Source: Terriglobales bacterium
Lineage (GTDB): Bacteria; Acidobacteriota; Terriglobia; Terriglobales; Acidobacteriaceae
Reading direction: 5' to 3'
DNA: 64,000 nucleotides
NCBI GenBank assembly: GCA_035561515.1
Contig: DATMXP010000001.1
Coordinates: 50,672 to 114,671 of the forward strand
Part shown: piece by piece, positions 42,901-53,396 of the stretch
Layout: every line of letters starts with the position of its first letter
How positions within the stretch are numbered: the first letter of the stretch is position 1
Position numbers and translations under genes: made by a program
The notes under the pieces: model-generated
Told to the model about the DNA's origin: nothing
Databases searched by the model: none
Seen by the model: only the letters and a program-made list of their open reading frames with translations

Positions 42901-43104
42901 GTGAGAGAAAGAGGTACAGTGAAGTGGTTCAATGGAGCCAAGGGGTATGGTTTCATTCAGCGTTCAACGGGGGAAGACGTCTTCGTTCACTATTCCGCGA
43001 TTCAGGAAAATGGCTATCGTACCCTGAACGAGGGCGAGACAGTTGAATTCGATCTTCTCAAAGGGCCCAAAGGATTCCAGGCTGCCAACGTCGCAAGAGT
43101 CTAG
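42901..43104 (+). CDS. csp: Cold-shock domain protein
   Basis: 67-residue OB-fold nucleic-acid chaperone: [16 protein letters not shown] (RNP1) and DVFVHYSAI (RNP2), then [20 protein letters not shown]. Start GTG 42901 with GAAAGGAG 7 bases upstream; a TTG at 42880 would add 7 residues across the RBS. The long structured 5' leader is reminiscent of E. coli cspA-type genes, whose leaders control expression by temperature. Confidence 0.97.
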   Translation: MRERGTVKWFNGAKGYGFIQRSTGEDVFVHYSAIQENGYRTLNEGETVEFDLLKGPKGFQAANVARV

Positions 43105-43124
43105 GCGTAACTGAGTTTCCCAAG

Positions 43125-43150
43125 AACCCCTTCCCGCGGGAAGGGGTTTT
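43125..43150 (+). terminator. Intrinsic terminator of csp
   Basis: AACCCCTTCCC-gc-GGGAAGGGGTT, an 11-bp stem followed by TTCTG. It lies 21 bases after the csp stop. Confidence 0.9.
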
Positions 43151-43164
43151 CTGTTGGGGGTACA

Positions 43165-43195
43165 GAAAGAAAAACGCCCGGCCGAGAGGCCGGGC
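43165..43195 (-). terminator. Intrinsic terminator of the sigma-factor operon
   Basis: On the minus strand GCCCGGCC-tctc-GGCCGGGC is followed by GTTTTTCTTTC. It lies 19 bases after the stop of the DUF4097 gene. Confidence 0.9.
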
Positions 43196-43213
43196 AGTTG
43201 GCAGGTTGAAGCG

Positions 43214-44641
43214 CTAATCCTTACCGGCCTCGGGCTGTGGCGCCTGTCCGGCCTTCTTGATCTCAATATTGCCGTGCTCGTTGGTGACCTGAAGCTTGGG
43301 TCCGCCGTTACCGATGGCTCCGGTGGCGCTGGCGTCGTTCCGGATGGTGCTCACCTTGAGGGCATCGAAGTCGGAAGTGATTTCGCCGTTACGCGCGCGG
43401 AGGTCAGCCTGGAAGGTGGACTTGTCGGGTACGAAGATCTGGACGTCACCGCGACGATTGTCGATTTCCATGGTGCCCAATTTCGTGCTGTGGACTTCGA
43501 TGGTGGAGTTGGCGTTCTCAACGCGCAGGTCCCCGGCAAAGTCATCGAGATGGACATCCTTGGAACGGGTAAGAACACGCATGGGGCCGGCTAACTTGTT
43601 GGCGCGAAGGTCACCGGCGTCCATGCTGAAATCGCCATCGAGACGGGCAAATTCCATGTCGGTACGCGAGCTGTGAAAGGTCACAGGCTTGGTGATCTTT
43701 GAGAGATTGATGCCGCCAAGATACTCACCGTTGAGTTTCACGGAACCGTTGACTTCCGCGATGGTGGTGTCATCAGCGCGCGCCTGAATATTAACGTCGC
43801 CAGTCACCTTGCTGATCTGGATGTCCCCACGCTTTTGGTCAATGTCGATATTCCCGGTAATATCGGAAACGTTAATATCGCCGCGAGAGGTGCTGAGCTT
43901 AATTCCGGCCTGACGACTGGCAATGATGACATCGCCATTGCGGGTGGCGACATCGAGCGCTAATGCGCGGGGTACCCAGATTTCCATGTCGGTACGCACG
44001 CCACGTGAGCCAGCACCGGAGGTGTTAGCGTTTACGGTGATGACGTTGGCGTCGATGTTAATGGTGGGCTGGGTCTGCTGATCGACCTGGTTGGCGTCAT
44101 TCTGATCATTGGCGCGGATCTTCTTGGTGACATCGACCTTGACGCGGTTATCGTCCCACGACTTGATGGTGACGTTGCCCCGATCGCTGAGGACACGGAG
44201 GGAGGCGTCTTTCAGGCCAGCGGGCAGATCCTGCTGCTGAGTCGCGTTGAAGTTGAAGGTCTGGCCGAACATGCCTCCGAAGAAGTTGTCGTCGACGTCG
44301 ATCTCACCCTGAATGGCTTGCCAGTTCAGGCGGTCGGCGGTGGAAGCAGAAAGACCGCAAATGATCAGAAGGATGAGGAACAGTACGCCGCCGGCGCCGA
44401 TGCCGCGGGCGGGGTATCCATGCTGCTTGTCGGTGTAATACTCGGCGAGGCGAATGCCGCCCCACAAGATGAGCAGCAAGGGCCAGTAGCGGGCGAAGTA
44501 GTGTCCGAATTGCGGCCAACTGATCACGTGCGAGGTGATCAGGAGGAAGAATACGCCGATGATGATGAGAACCAGCGGGCCGGCCAGAGACCGGCGCCGC
44601 CGATAGTACGGAGGAGGTGTAACTGGAGTCGGACTAGCCAT
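43214..44641 (-). CDS. Membrane protein: LiaI/DUF5668-like TM segment plus DUF4097 beta-solenoid
   Basis: 475 residues. Residues 20-105 hold three to four membrane helices (LAGPLVLIIIGVFFLLITSH, WPLLLILWGGIRL, GVLFLILLIICGL). The rest is a long DUF4097-type repeat beta structure (RNGDVIIASR, STSRGDINVSDITGNIDIDQ, KRGDIQISKVTGDV, SSRTDMEFARLDGD), typical of proteins thought to sit on the outer face of the inner membrane. It is the last and largest gene of the ECF operon and overlaps the small LiaI-like gene by 8 bases. Likely an envelope-stress effector or sensor. Confidence 0.88.
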   Translation of the reverse strand: MASPTPVTPPPYYRRRRSLAGPLVLIIIGVFFLLITSHVISWPQFGHYFARYWPLLLILWGGIRLAEYYTDKQHGYPARGIGAGGVLFLILLIICGLSASTADRLNWQAIQGEIDVDDNFFGGMFGQTFNFNATQQQDLPAGLKDASLRVLSDRGNVTIKSWDDNRVKVDVTKKIRANDQNDANQVDQQTQPTINIDANVITVNANTSGAGSRGVRTDMEIWVPRALALDVATRNGDVIIASRQAGIKLSTSRGDINVSDITGNIDIDQKRGDIQISKVTGDVNIQARADDTTIAEVNGSVKLNGEYLGGINLSKITKPVTFHSSRTDMEFARLDGDFSMDAGDLRANKLAGPMRVLTRSKDVHLDDFAGDLRVENANSTIEVHSTKLGTMEIDNRRGDVQIFVPDKSTFQADLRARNGEITSDFDALKVSTIRNDASATGAIGNGGPKLQVTNEHGNIEIKKAGQAPQPEAGKD

Positions 44642-44915
44642 TGTGCACCTGTCCTTGACCCTGTTCGGCCGGAGGTACCGCAGGCGGCTGAGGCGCTTGC
44701 GGCATCGCCTGGTACTGCATGTGGCCTTCGCTGGAAGTGGTGGACTGCCAGACTTTGACCAGTCCGATCACGATCAGCAACACGGGCCACTGGAACCGCA
44801 TGTGGTAGAACTCGGTGAGCAGGAACAGCACGCCGAGAGTAATGAGTACGGCAGGTCCCATAATTCCGCGGCTGCGGCACCGAGCACAATTACAGCGATA
44901 GCGGTATCCATTCAT
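44634..44915 (-). CDS. Small LiaI/DUF5668-like membrane protein
   Basis: Start ATG 44915 with AGGAGGA upstream (spacing about 6). 93 residues: a Cys/Arg-rich cytosolic start (RYRCNCARCRSRG), two membrane segments (GPAVLITLGVLFLLTEFYHM, WPVLLIVIGLVKVW) and a Pro/Gln-rich tail. CxCxxC could bind a metal. Middle of the ECF operon. Confidence 0.8.
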   Translation of the reverse strand: MNGYRYRCNCARCRSRGIMGPAVLITLGVLFLLTEFYHMRFQWPVLLIVIGLVKVWQSTTSSEGHMQYQAMPQAPQPPAVPPAEQGQGQVHNG

Positions 44916-44925
44916 ACGTGTCCTC

Positions 44926-45708
44926 CTACTCCTGGTTCGGACTGGTTTGTCCGGAGCCAAATCGACGAATGATCATCCAGACGCCAAGGGCGATAAGGAT
45001 GAGCGGCCACATCCGGCCGAGCCAGTGGAACTGCCACCAGCCAAACTGATGAAGCAGAAACAGCACGCCCATACCGATGAGGATGATGGCACCGACAGGA
45101 CTCGCCTCACGGGGCTCTGGAGGTGGCGGCGCGACATAGTTAGGCGGAAGCGGTGCCACCGGGATATAACCCGGTGCAGGCGGACCGCCTGGTGGCACTG
45201 GAACGAATCCACTCGCCGGTGGAGGAGGCGGAGTAGAGGATGCGCTGGTGTTGCCGCCGAACATCTTCTCGAAGCCAAAGGGATCGGGAAGCGGCAGTCC
45301 GTACTGGCGGGCCTTGGCGGTCTTGTAGGCGTCGATGACCATGTAGATAGCCCAGAAGCCGATGGACAGGCCGACGATGGCGTCGAGTCCATTGGGCAGT
45401 CCGGTGCTCTCGAGACCGATGAGCCCGGCGAAGATCGCGACGTGGATCAGTCCCTTATAGAACTGGCCGTTATACATGGCGCCGACACCCGGGATGAATC
45501 CGAGCAAGAGGGCTATGCCGGGGCTGGGGGCGTCCGGAACCGGGGCGATGGGGATAACCGTCGTACCGGGCTGGTTCACACGGTGCGCGAGGCAATCCTC
45601 GCAGTAGATGACACCATGCACCGTGTGTTTGCATGCGTCACACATCGCCTTGCCGCACGTACGGCAGTATGCGGTTGCTGCACTTTCGGGATGGACCGTG
45701 CAGTTCAT
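44926..45708 (-). CDS. B-box zinc finger and membrane protein (TM2/LiaI-like)
   Basis: N-terminal B-box-type zinc finger (NCTVHPESAATAYCRTCGKA, CDACKHTVHGVIYCEDCLAH), two to three central membrane helices (GIALLLGFIPGVGAMYNGQF, GLIHVAIFAGLIGL) and, after a Pro-rich linker, a C-terminal LiaI-like segment (GAIILIGMGVLFLLHQFGWW, WPLILIALGVWMII). 260 residues. It overlaps the anti-sigma gene by 4 bases. The combination is frequent in acidobacterial ECF operons; function unproven. Confidence 0.87.
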   Translation of the reverse strand: MNCTVHPESAATAYCRTCGKAMCDACKHTVHGVIYCEDCLAHRVNQPGTTVIPIAPVPDAPSPGIALLLGFIPGVGAMYNGQFYKGLIHVAIFAGLIGLESTGLPNGLDAIVGLSIGFWAIYMVIDAYKTAKARQYGLPLPDPFGFEKMFGGNTSASSTPPPPPASGFVPVPPGGPPAPGYIPVAPLPPNYVAPPPPEPREASPVGAIILIGMGVLFLLHQFGWWQFHWLGRMWPLILIALGVWMIIRRFGSGQTSPNQE

Positions 45709-46445
45709 GACAATCTCCTGTGGGCCGGTAACCAGGGATTCACCAACTCACATCCGTGACAGCTCGCCACGACTTCTTGCGATTCGTCCTGGCTGTAGTT
45801 CTGGTAGTTTCGCTGATCTGGTTCGTTTCCCTTTTTGTCGTTCGACTGATCCTTTTTTTGATCAGGTTTGTCTTCCGGAGTGGTGGCAGCACGTTTGAGA
45901 TCGCGCACCTTGGTTTCGAGTTCATACACGAAACGGATGTTCTCGTAGTACTTCACCAGGCGGCCGGAAGTTTCGTAATAGCCCCGGACAATGGCGCTCG
46001 GCCGAAGATCAACCTGCTTCAGCGTGGAGAGCCGGATGCCCGCTACATTCAGCACTAAGGTGATGGAGAAGAACGCCATGGCAAAAGACATGGCGAAGCG
46101 AGGCTGCATCACCGTACCCCAGACCGGGCGGAGGGACGCGGGAATGCGATCACGCCAGCGTTCCGTCCAGGATTTCGGTGCCTCAGTTCTAGCTGGTGAA
46201 GGCGCGCCGGAAGTTGCGATCAGGACGCGCTGAACAAAGCCAGCCGGAGGTTCTACTTCAGGTAGCTCCTTGAGCCAGCCCATGCCAGCCTCGACTTCGG
46301 CGAACATCGCCGAACAGGCGGGACAGGAGGCACGATGAGCGTCGAAGCGGATTCGCTTCGTGCCGCCCAGCGAGCCATCCAGGGCATCAGCCAGGAGGGC
46401 GTCGAACTCAGCGCACTGCATACCGTTTTTGAGTTCTTCTGCCAT
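45705..46445 (-). CDS. Zinc-finger anti-sigma factor
   Basis: The ZAS-type motif FDAHRASCPACSAMF (HxxxCxxC) lies near residue 35, followed by one predicted membrane helix (FAMSFAMAFFSITLVLNVAG) and a periplasmic coiled-coil-like part rich in Asp/Lys/Asn. It probably holds the upstream-encoded sigma factor at the membrane until an envelope signal. It starts at the stop codon of the sigma gene and overlaps the B-box gene by 4 bases. Confidence 0.88.
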   Translation of the reverse strand: MAEELKNGMQCAEFDALLADALDGSLGGTKRIRFDAHRASCPACSAMFAEVEAGMGWLKELPEVEPPAGFVQRVLIATSGAPSPARTEAPKSWTERWRDRIPASLRPVWGTVMQPRFAMSFAMAFFSITLVLNVAGIRLSTLKQVDLRPSAIVRGYYETSGRLVKYYENIRFVYELETKVRDLKRAATTPEDKPDQKKDQSNDKKGNEPDQRNYQNYSQDESQEVVASCHGCELVNPWLPAHRRLS

Positions 46446-47098
46446 TACGTCACCTGCCTATAAGTACGTGAAAGGACCCTTGCAAGTTCCATACGACCCC
46501 GATTAATTCTTGATTTCACAGTGCCTTCCGGGACCTTGAGGGCAATGGCGATTTCCTTGTAATCCATGTCCTGGAGGTCGCGGAGGATGACAGCCTCGCG
46601 GAGCTCGGGACTGAGCTTCTGGATGGCCTTTTGGACCATTTCCTGGGTCTGGCGGCGCTGGATTCGCTCGTCGGCGGAGGGGCCGGAATCCTGAATTTTG
46701 TCACCGAGAGAAATGGAATCGTCATCCTCAGTCAAACCAGCATCCAGGGAGTCGGTTACGCGGTCCTGGCGGGTCTTGCGGAAGTGGTCGACGAGGAGGT
46801 TTCGGGTCATGGTCATGACCCAAGTGGCAAAAGCGCCCTTTTCGGGAGCGTAGCTGTCCAGAGTGCGGTAGAGCTTGATGAAAACTTCCTGGGCGAGGTC
46901 TTCGGCGTTGTCGGGGGAACCCGTAAATCTATAACAAACGTTGTAGATACGGCGGTTGAACTGGCGGACTATTTCCTCCCAGGCGTCAGCATCGCCTGCG
47001 ACACAACGGCGCACCAATGCAGTGACAACTTGGGTGTCGTCCACCCGCTGCCCCCTTGGGAGTACCCCCAGATCCTGCCCTAAAACCGCAGTAGCCAC
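46445..47098 (-). CDS. ECF-type RNA polymerase sigma factor
   Basis: Region 2 (GSPDNAEDLAQEVFIKLYRT, FATWVMTMTRNLLVDHFRK) and region 4 (SPELREAVILRDLQDMDYKE, PEGTVKSRINRGRMELAR) without region 3: an extracytoplasmic-function sigma factor of 217 residues. GTG start at 47098. It heads a five-gene operon whose other products are all predicted membrane or anti-sigma proteins, so its regulon includes at least this operon, probably by autoregulation. Confidence 0.95.
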   Translation of the reverse strand: MATAVLGQDLGVLPRGQRVDDTQVVTALVRRCVAGDADAWEEIVRQFNRRIYNVCYRFTGSPDNAEDLAQEVFIKLYRTLDSYAPEKGAFATWVMTMTRNLLVDHFRKTRQDRVTDSLDAGLTEDDDSISLGDKIQDSGPSADERIQRRQTQEMVQKAIQKLSPELREAVILRDLQDMDYKEIAIALKVPEGTVKSRINRGRMELARVLSRTYRQVT

Positions 47099-47277
47099 AT
47101 AAGCGATACGCAGGTGCTGGGACGAAAGTTCAGATTTGGCAAACGAAGGGGGATTGTATCAGCCGGGAAACCCAGTTTCATTAACCAGTTAGGAGATTTC
47201 ACTGTCCGGTTCGGATATGGGAAATAGACAGGGTCGAAGGGGCGGCGACAGGCATCTCATGGGCAAGGAGTGGAACG

Positions 47278-47535
47278 ATGGCAAATTTCCGAAAGCGCAA
47301 TGACGACCCGGATTCGGCAGGTCAGTCCGGGGATATTCAGCAGATTTCCGAGGTCGCGGATGCGGATTCCCAGAGCGTGGAAGAACTGGTGGAGGAAGGG
47401 AACTCGTTCGAGGCAAGCGTGATTGACGGAGTCGAGAACGTGGAAGACGCCGACGTGGCGGAGGTCACAACGCGGGAAGTGCCGGAAGACGATGTCCCGG
47501 AGGAATACCGGGATCAGGACCGCGACATAGCCTAG
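47278..47535 (+). CDS. Small acidic protein of unknown function
   Basis: 85 residues, 29 of them Asp or Glu (VEELVEEGNSFEASVIDGVE, EDADVAEVTTREVPEDDVPE); predicted disordered. The ATG has AAGGAG 7 bases upstream. No known family. Its position between the sigma gene and msrA is of no clear meaning. Confidence 0.7.
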   Translation: MANFRKRNDDPDSAGQSGDIQQISEVADADSQSVEELVEEGNSFEASVIDGVENVEDADVAEVTTREVPEDDVPEEYRDQDRDIA

Positions 47536-47628
47536 TGATTTGTCAGCTCACGAAATAGGGCCACCAGCACATGTTCTGTATCTTTTCCTGCGCCTGAGTG
47601 TCTTATAGGCAGAGGGTGAGGTGTGCTC

Positions 47629-48306
47629 ATGTCGTACCGGTTATTCGGGCTGGTTCTGGTTTTGATGGTTGTCGGGTTTCTTTTTGCTCATCATGCTCGC
47701 GCGGCTTCGACTAAGGTGCCGGCTGCAACAACGGATGTTCCGTTGGCTGCGAAGCCGGGCCAACAGAAGGCGGTCTTCGCGGGCGGATGTTTCTGGGGCA
47801 CCCAGGCCGTGTTTCAACGACTCAAGGGAGTAGTGAAAACGACGGCCGGATTCGCCGGAGGAAAGGCTTCGACGGCGACATACGATCAAGTGACCACCGA
47901 GAGTACGGGGCACGCCGAGTCGGTGGAGGTGATCTACGATCCATCGCGGATAACGTACGGGCAGTTATTGCGCGTGTTCTTTGCGGTTGCACATGACCCG
48001 ACACAGCTCAATCGCCAGGGACCGGATGTCGGCCCGTCGTATCGGTCGGCAATCTTCTACGTGAACGACGAGCAGAAGCGGCTGGCGAATGCGTATATCG
48101 CGCAGCTTGAGGCGGCGAAGGTGTTTCCGGCGAAGATTGTTACCGAGGTGAGTCCGCTGAAAGGCTTTTACGCGGCCGAAGATTACCACCAGGATTACGC
48201 GTTGAAGAATCCGAACGCGCCTTATGTGCAGATCTGCGATCGTCCAAAGATCGCCGAGTTGAAGAAACAATTTCCGGAATTGTTCGTCGAGTACAAGGGG
48301 CACTAG
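47629..48306 (+). CDS. msrA: Peptide methionine (S)-S-oxide reductase, exported
   Basis: Reduces methionine-S-sulfoxide in proteins. The start at ATG 47629 is better spaced from GAGG than the GTG at 47623. The N-terminal segment LFGLVLVLMVVGFLFAHHA is a signal peptide or anchor, so this copy is periplasmic. Active site AGGCFWGTQAVF; also TGHAESVEVIYDP, GPSYRSAIFY and EDYHQDY. C-terminal resolving Cys in VQICDRP. Confidence 0.95.
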   Translation: MSYRLFGLVLVLMVVGFLFAHHARAASTKVPAATTDVPLAAKPGQQKAVFAGGCFWGTQAVFQRLKGVVKTTAGFAGGKASTATYDQVTTESTGHAESVEVIYDPSRITYGQLLRVFFAVAHDPTQLNRQGPDVGPSYRSAIFYVNDEQKRLANAYIAQLEAAKVFPAKIVTEVSPLKGFYAAEDYHQDYALKNPNAPYVQICDRPKIAELKKQFPELFVEYKGH

Positions 48307-48340
48307 GCGCTTTCGGTAGGGCCCCCGCTATACTCGCTGG

Positions 48341-48928
48341 ATGCACTTGAAGCTTGTCCAGGTTGGCGATCCGGTTCTGCGTGAGAGAGCGCGAGAACTT
48401 TCTGCGTCAGAGATACGGTCCGAGGAAATTCAGCGACTCATTGCCCTGATGCAGGAGACATTGCGTGATGCTCCGGGGGTGGGGTTGGCGGCGCCGCAAG
48501 TGGGCGAGTCTATTCAGTTGGCAATCATTGAAGACCTGCCGGACTACAGCCGCAACCTGACGGCGGAACAAATTGCCGAACGCGAACGAAAGCCAGTTCC
48601 GTTTCACGTAATCATCAATCCGAAGCTGACGCCAGCCGGCAAAGCGGACGTGGAGTTCTTTGAAGGGTGCCTGAGCCTGACGGGTTATACGGCGCTAGTG
48701 CCTCGATATCGGAGGGTGAGGGTGGAGTGCCTGGATGAGAAAGCGCAGCCCAAGGTGATCGAGGCTTCAGGGTGGTATGCGCGGATTCTTCAGCATGAAA
48801 TCGATCACCTGAACGGGATGCTATACATCGATCGCATGCACTCGCGGAGCTTCATGTCGCTGGAGAATTTCACGCGGCAATGGAAGGACACTTCGACTGC
48901 CGCAATTAAGCAAAAGCTGGGGCTCTAG
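48341..48928 (+). CDS. def: Peptide deformylase
   Basis: Removes the formyl group from nascent proteins. Three motifs are intact: [18 protein letters not shown] and [16 protein letters not shown]. 195 residues, somewhat longer than E. coli Def because of an insert around [20 protein letters not shown]. It follows msrA by 34 bases. Confidence 0.97.
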   Translation: MHLKLVQVGDPVLRERARELSASEIRSEEIQRLIALMQETLRDAPGVGLAAPQVGESIQLAIIEDLPDYSRNLTAEQIAERERKPVPFHVIINPKLTPAGKADVEFFEGCLSLTGYTALVPRYRRVRVECLDEKAQPKVIEASGWYARILQHEIDHLNGMLYIDRMHSRSFMSLENFTRQWKDTSTAAIKQKLGL

Positions 48929-48947
48929 TACCCCCAGATATGGCCGC

Positions 48948-50198
48948 TTACTCATAGCGCAGGGCTTCGACGGGATCGAGTCGCGAGGCCTGAACGGCGG
49001 GCCAGACTCCGAAGAAAACTCCGACAGCGACCGAAACGCCAAGGCCGGTCATGACGGCCCAGAGCGGCACCTCCGATGGGAGCGCCGGCAGCACGATATT
49101 CAACAGAACGACGATGAACACGGAGAAGATGATGCCGATCAGGCCTCCGGCGCCGGTGAGCGCGACGGCTTCGCTCAGGAACTGGAGAATGATGTCGGAG
49201 CGTCGCGCACCTATGGCTTTTCGTACGCCAATCTCGCGCGTGCGCTCGGTGACGCTGACGAGCATGATGTTCATCACGCCGATACCGCCGACCAGGAGAC
49301 CGATGGCGGAGATGGCAATGGAAATGACAATGATCATGCCGGTGATGCGGTCGAAGTTCTCGATGATTGAGTCAGCAGTGGAGATCGAGAAATCGTCCTC
49401 GCCACCCTGCGGAATGCGACGGAATTTACGCATGGCGTTGCGGATTTCCTCGATCGCATCGGCACGCTGGCCATTTTTTGCCTTGGCGGTAAAGAAGTAG
49501 CCGTCGGCCTGCGGATAGCGCAGGTGAATGGTTTCAAAGGGAGCGACGATCTGGCGATCAAGTCCGTTCTCGCCGAAGAAGCCGCCCTTGGCGGGCGCAA
49601 AAACGCCGAGCACGGTGTATTCGGTTCCATCGACCGTGATCTGCTTTCCGACTCCATCACCGGCGGGAAACAGAGCATCGGCGAGGCTGGATCCGATGGC
49701 CACGACTCGCTGGGCCCGCTCGCCTTCGCCCTGAGTGAAGGTCCTTCCCTGGCGAAGGTCGCGGGGAATGATCTCGGATCCGTTGGCGGTGACTCCAATC
49801 AGACTGACATTGTCCGACTCGAAACCGGGGACTTTCGCGGTGATGAAGGTGCCGGGCGCAGCGTTTATGAACAGCGTGATGCTGACATCGTCGATGGTAC
49901 GAACGACGCTCTTGAGGTACGCGGCGGTCTCTGGCTTCAACGGCCGACGGCGGCGTTCCTTCAGCGGAGCGTTTGCTCCGGAGGGATCGCCACTCACGCG
50001 CGCGATGAAGATACTGTTCGGTCCGAACTCCTCGAAGAATTGAACGATGCTCTTGCGCAATCCGGTCATGAGCGACGCAACCGTGACAACCGTGGTGATT
50101 CCGATAACCACGCCAAGCACGGTTAGACCCGAGCGAAACTTGTGATTCCAGACGGCCTGAAAGGCTAGAGAGAGCGTTTCCCTGGGGCTGATCTTCAT
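48948..50198 (-). CDS. MacB/FtsX-type ABC transporter permease
   Basis: N-terminal membrane helix (GLTVLGVVIGITTVVTVASL), a large MacB-PCD periplasmic domain (ANGSEIIPRDLRQGRTFTQG, VVAIGSSLADALFP), and three C-terminal helices with the FtsX signature (VSVTERTREIGVRKAIGARR). 416 residues. The gene starts directly after the stop of its paralogue (TAGATG). No ATPase gene is adjacent, so a partner must be encoded elsewhere. Probably export or mechanotransmission. Confidence 0.92.
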   Translation of the reverse strand: MKISPRETLSLAFQAVWNHKFRSGLTVLGVVIGITTVVTVASLMTGLRKSIVQFFEEFGPNSIFIARVSGDPSGANAPLKERRRRPLKPETAAYLKSVVRTIDDVSITLFINAAPGTFITAKVPGFESDNVSLIGVTANGSEIIPRDLRQGRTFTQGEGERAQRVVAIGSSLADALFPAGDGVGKQITVDGTEYTVLGVFAPAKGGFFGENGLDRQIVAPFETIHLRYPQADGYFFTAKAKNGQRADAIEEIRNAMRKFRRIPQGGEDDFSISTADSIIENFDRITGMIIVISIAISAIGLLVGGIGVMNIMLVSVTERTREIGVRKAIGARRSDIILQFLSEAVALTGAGGLIGIIFSVFIVVLLNIVLPALPSEVPLWAVMTGLGVSVAVGVFFGVWPAVQASRLDPVEALRYE

Positions 50199-51440
<1,242 letters not shown>

Positions 51441-51482
51441 TGTAAAGAAGCCTGAATTGATACTACTACTGAAGTGGGGGTA

Positions 51483-51514
51483 CAAAGAAGAAGCGCGGGT
51501 ACAGGGCCCGCGCT
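51483..51514 (-). terminator. Intrinsic terminator of glgC
   Basis: On the minus strand AAGCGCGGG pairs with CCCGCGCTT around a 6-base loop and is followed by CTTCTTTG. It lies 17 bases after the glgC stop. Confidence 0.85.
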
Positions 51515-51530
51515 TGGAGTGATTGCAGGA

Positions 51531-52781
51531 CTATTCCGAGGTGAAGTAATCGACGGCGACAGGACTCTCGAACAGCGAGTAGTCGCGAGTCACGACGGTG
51601 ATACCGGTGTCGGTAACGAAATAGCGCTGCCGGTCGGCCTCGTGATCGTAGCCGATCACGGTTCCTTCCGGAATGTGGACGTCGCGGTCGATGATTGCGC
51701 GGCGTATCCGGCAGTGGCGACCGATGTTGACGTGGCTGAAGACGATGGAAGAATCGACTTCCGCGAACGAGTTGACGCGGACATCCGGCGAGAACACTGA
51801 ATTGCGTACGGCGCCACCGGAGATGATGCAACCGGCAGAGATGACGGAGTCGAGCGCAGTGCCGGTACGTCCGGCTTCGTTGAAAACGAACTTCGCCGGA
51901 GGATACTGGCGCTGGTGCGTGCGCATGGGCCAGTCGCGGTCGTATAAGTTGAAGACCGGCGACACCGAAACGAGGTCCATGTTGGCCTCGTAGTAGGCAT
52001 CGAGGGTCCCCACGTCGCGCCAGTACAACGCTTCCTTCTTGTTCTCGTCGATGAAGTTGAACGAGTAAATCTTGTAGTCGTCCACCATTCGGGGAAGGAT
52101 GTTGTGGCCGAAGTCGTGGCGCGATTCCGGGTCCTCAGCGTCCTTCAGCAGGACGGGAATGAGCACATCGGTGTTGAAGATGTACACGCCCATGGAGCCG
52201 GAAACCATCGCCGGGTTATAGGGAGACCGGATGGTGGTTACGCGCGGCTTCTCCTGAAAACCCGTAATGCGGCCGTCGCGGTCGATTTCCACGACGCCGA
52301 AGTGACGGGTTTCGCTGGGATCGATCAAGATGGTCGCAAGCGTTACATCAGCACCGGAGTCCTTGTGCTGCTGCAACATGCGTCCGTAGTTCATCTTGTA
52401 GATGTGATCGCCCGAGAGAATCAGGACGTGCTTGGGCTGCTCCGCACCGATGGAGTAAATGTTCTGATAAACGGCGTCGGCGGTGCCCAGATACCAGTTC
52501 TCGCTGACCCGCTTCATGGGAGGCAGGATCTCGACGAATTCGCCGAGGTTGCTGGCGACAATGCTCCAGCCTTCGCGGATGTGACGGTTCAGAGAAAGGG
52601 CTTTGTATTGCGTGAGGATATAAACGCGACGCAGGTCGGAGTTGATGCAGTTGGACAGCGTGATATCGATGATTCGATAGATGCCGCCGAATGTTACTGC
52701 CGGCTTGGCACGGTCGCGTGTCAGCGGGTACAGCCGCTCTCCTGCGCCACCTGCTAGCAGAACTCCAAGCGTGTCTTTCAT
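51531..52781 (-). CDS. glgC: Glucose-1-phosphate adenylyltransferase
   Basis: Makes ADP-glucose for glycogen synthesis. N-terminal LLAGGAGERLYPLTRDRAKP, FGGIYRIIDITLSNCINSDL, ILTQYKALSLNRHI, WYLGTADAVYQN, LSGDHIYKMNY and FQEKPR; C-terminal left-handed beta-helix repeats (VISAGCIISGGAVRNSVF, INIGRHCRIRRAIID-like). 416 residues, normal. Stand-alone minus-strand gene with its own terminator. Upstream 52782-52980 holds no gene. Confidence 0.97.
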   Translation of the reverse strand: MKDTLGVLLAGGAGERLYPLTRDRAKPAVTFGGIYRIIDITLSNCINSDLRRVYILTQYKALSLNRHIREGWSIVASNLGEFVEILPPMKRVSENWYLGTADAVYQNIYSIGAEQPKHVLILSGDHIYKMNYGRMLQQHKDSGADVTLATILIDPSETRHFGVVEIDRDGRITGFQEKPRVTTIRSPYNPAMVSGSMGVYIFNTDVLIPVLLKDAEDPESRHDFGHNILPRMVDDYKIYSFNFIDENKKEALYWRDVGTLDAYYEANMDLVSVSPVFNLYDRDWPMRTHQRQYPPAKFVFNEAGRTGTALDSVISAGCIISGGAVRNSVFSPDVRVNSFAEVDSSIVFSHVNIGRHCRIRRAIIDRDVHIPEGTVIGYDHEADRQRYFVTDTGITVVTRDYSLFESPVAVDYFTSE

Positions 52782-52980
52782 GCTTCAGTCCGAAGGATAC
52801 GAGGTGCAGTTACGTTACGAGGGCCGATAAAGAAAAACTCATTAAGAACTGAAATGGTAGCACATAGTGGCATGGGCACTTCCGTGCGAAAGATTGGTAC
52901 TACCGTTCAAAAAATCTTGGAAGCGAGCCTGCCGTGAATGGTTCGCTTGCGGCAGAAAATCCGTTTAGAAAGTTAGTTCG

Positions 52981-53265
52981 TCAGGCGGCATCGTCGAGCG
53001 AGATGCGAAGCGATTTCAGAAATTTCATATCCTGGGTATTGACCTTGAATTCGGGCTCAGAGGACTTGCGTCCGACGCTAACCGGGCCCTTGGCGGTGGG
53101 TTCTTCCGCTTTGTTGAAACCGATGGTGGCTTCCAGGACGAGGAAAACGTCGTAACCGCCAGCCTTGATTTTGGCGATAACCTCGGAGATCTGCTCGGAA
53201 TCTGAAAGGGAGTCGTTGATGGCCTCTCCCAGTTCTTTCATCAGCTGCTTCAACTTTGGATTCAA
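52981..53265 (-). CDS. Small conserved protein of unknown function
   Basis: 94 residues, predicted helical then beta (KQLMKELGEAINDSLSDSEQ, ISEVIAKIKAGGYDVFLVLE, FLKSLRISLDDA). Codon use and helix pattern look coding, but I recognise no family. No signal or membrane segment. Stand-alone. Confidence 0.68.
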   Translation of the reverse strand: MNPKLKQLMKELGEAINDSLSDSEQISEVIAKIKAGGYDVFLVLEATIGFNKAEEPTAKGPVSVGRKSSEPEFKVNTQDMKFLKSLRISLDDAA

Positions 53266-53396
53266 GGGTCCCTCGCAGTCTCCGTATTAGCCTCTAGTGT
53301 GTTTTGATGCAGCCGGACGAGTTCGGGTTTTTGACCACAGAAGGTTGTGATGTTTGTCCTGTGGCCTGATTCGGCTGCGGGTTATACGATGAACGG

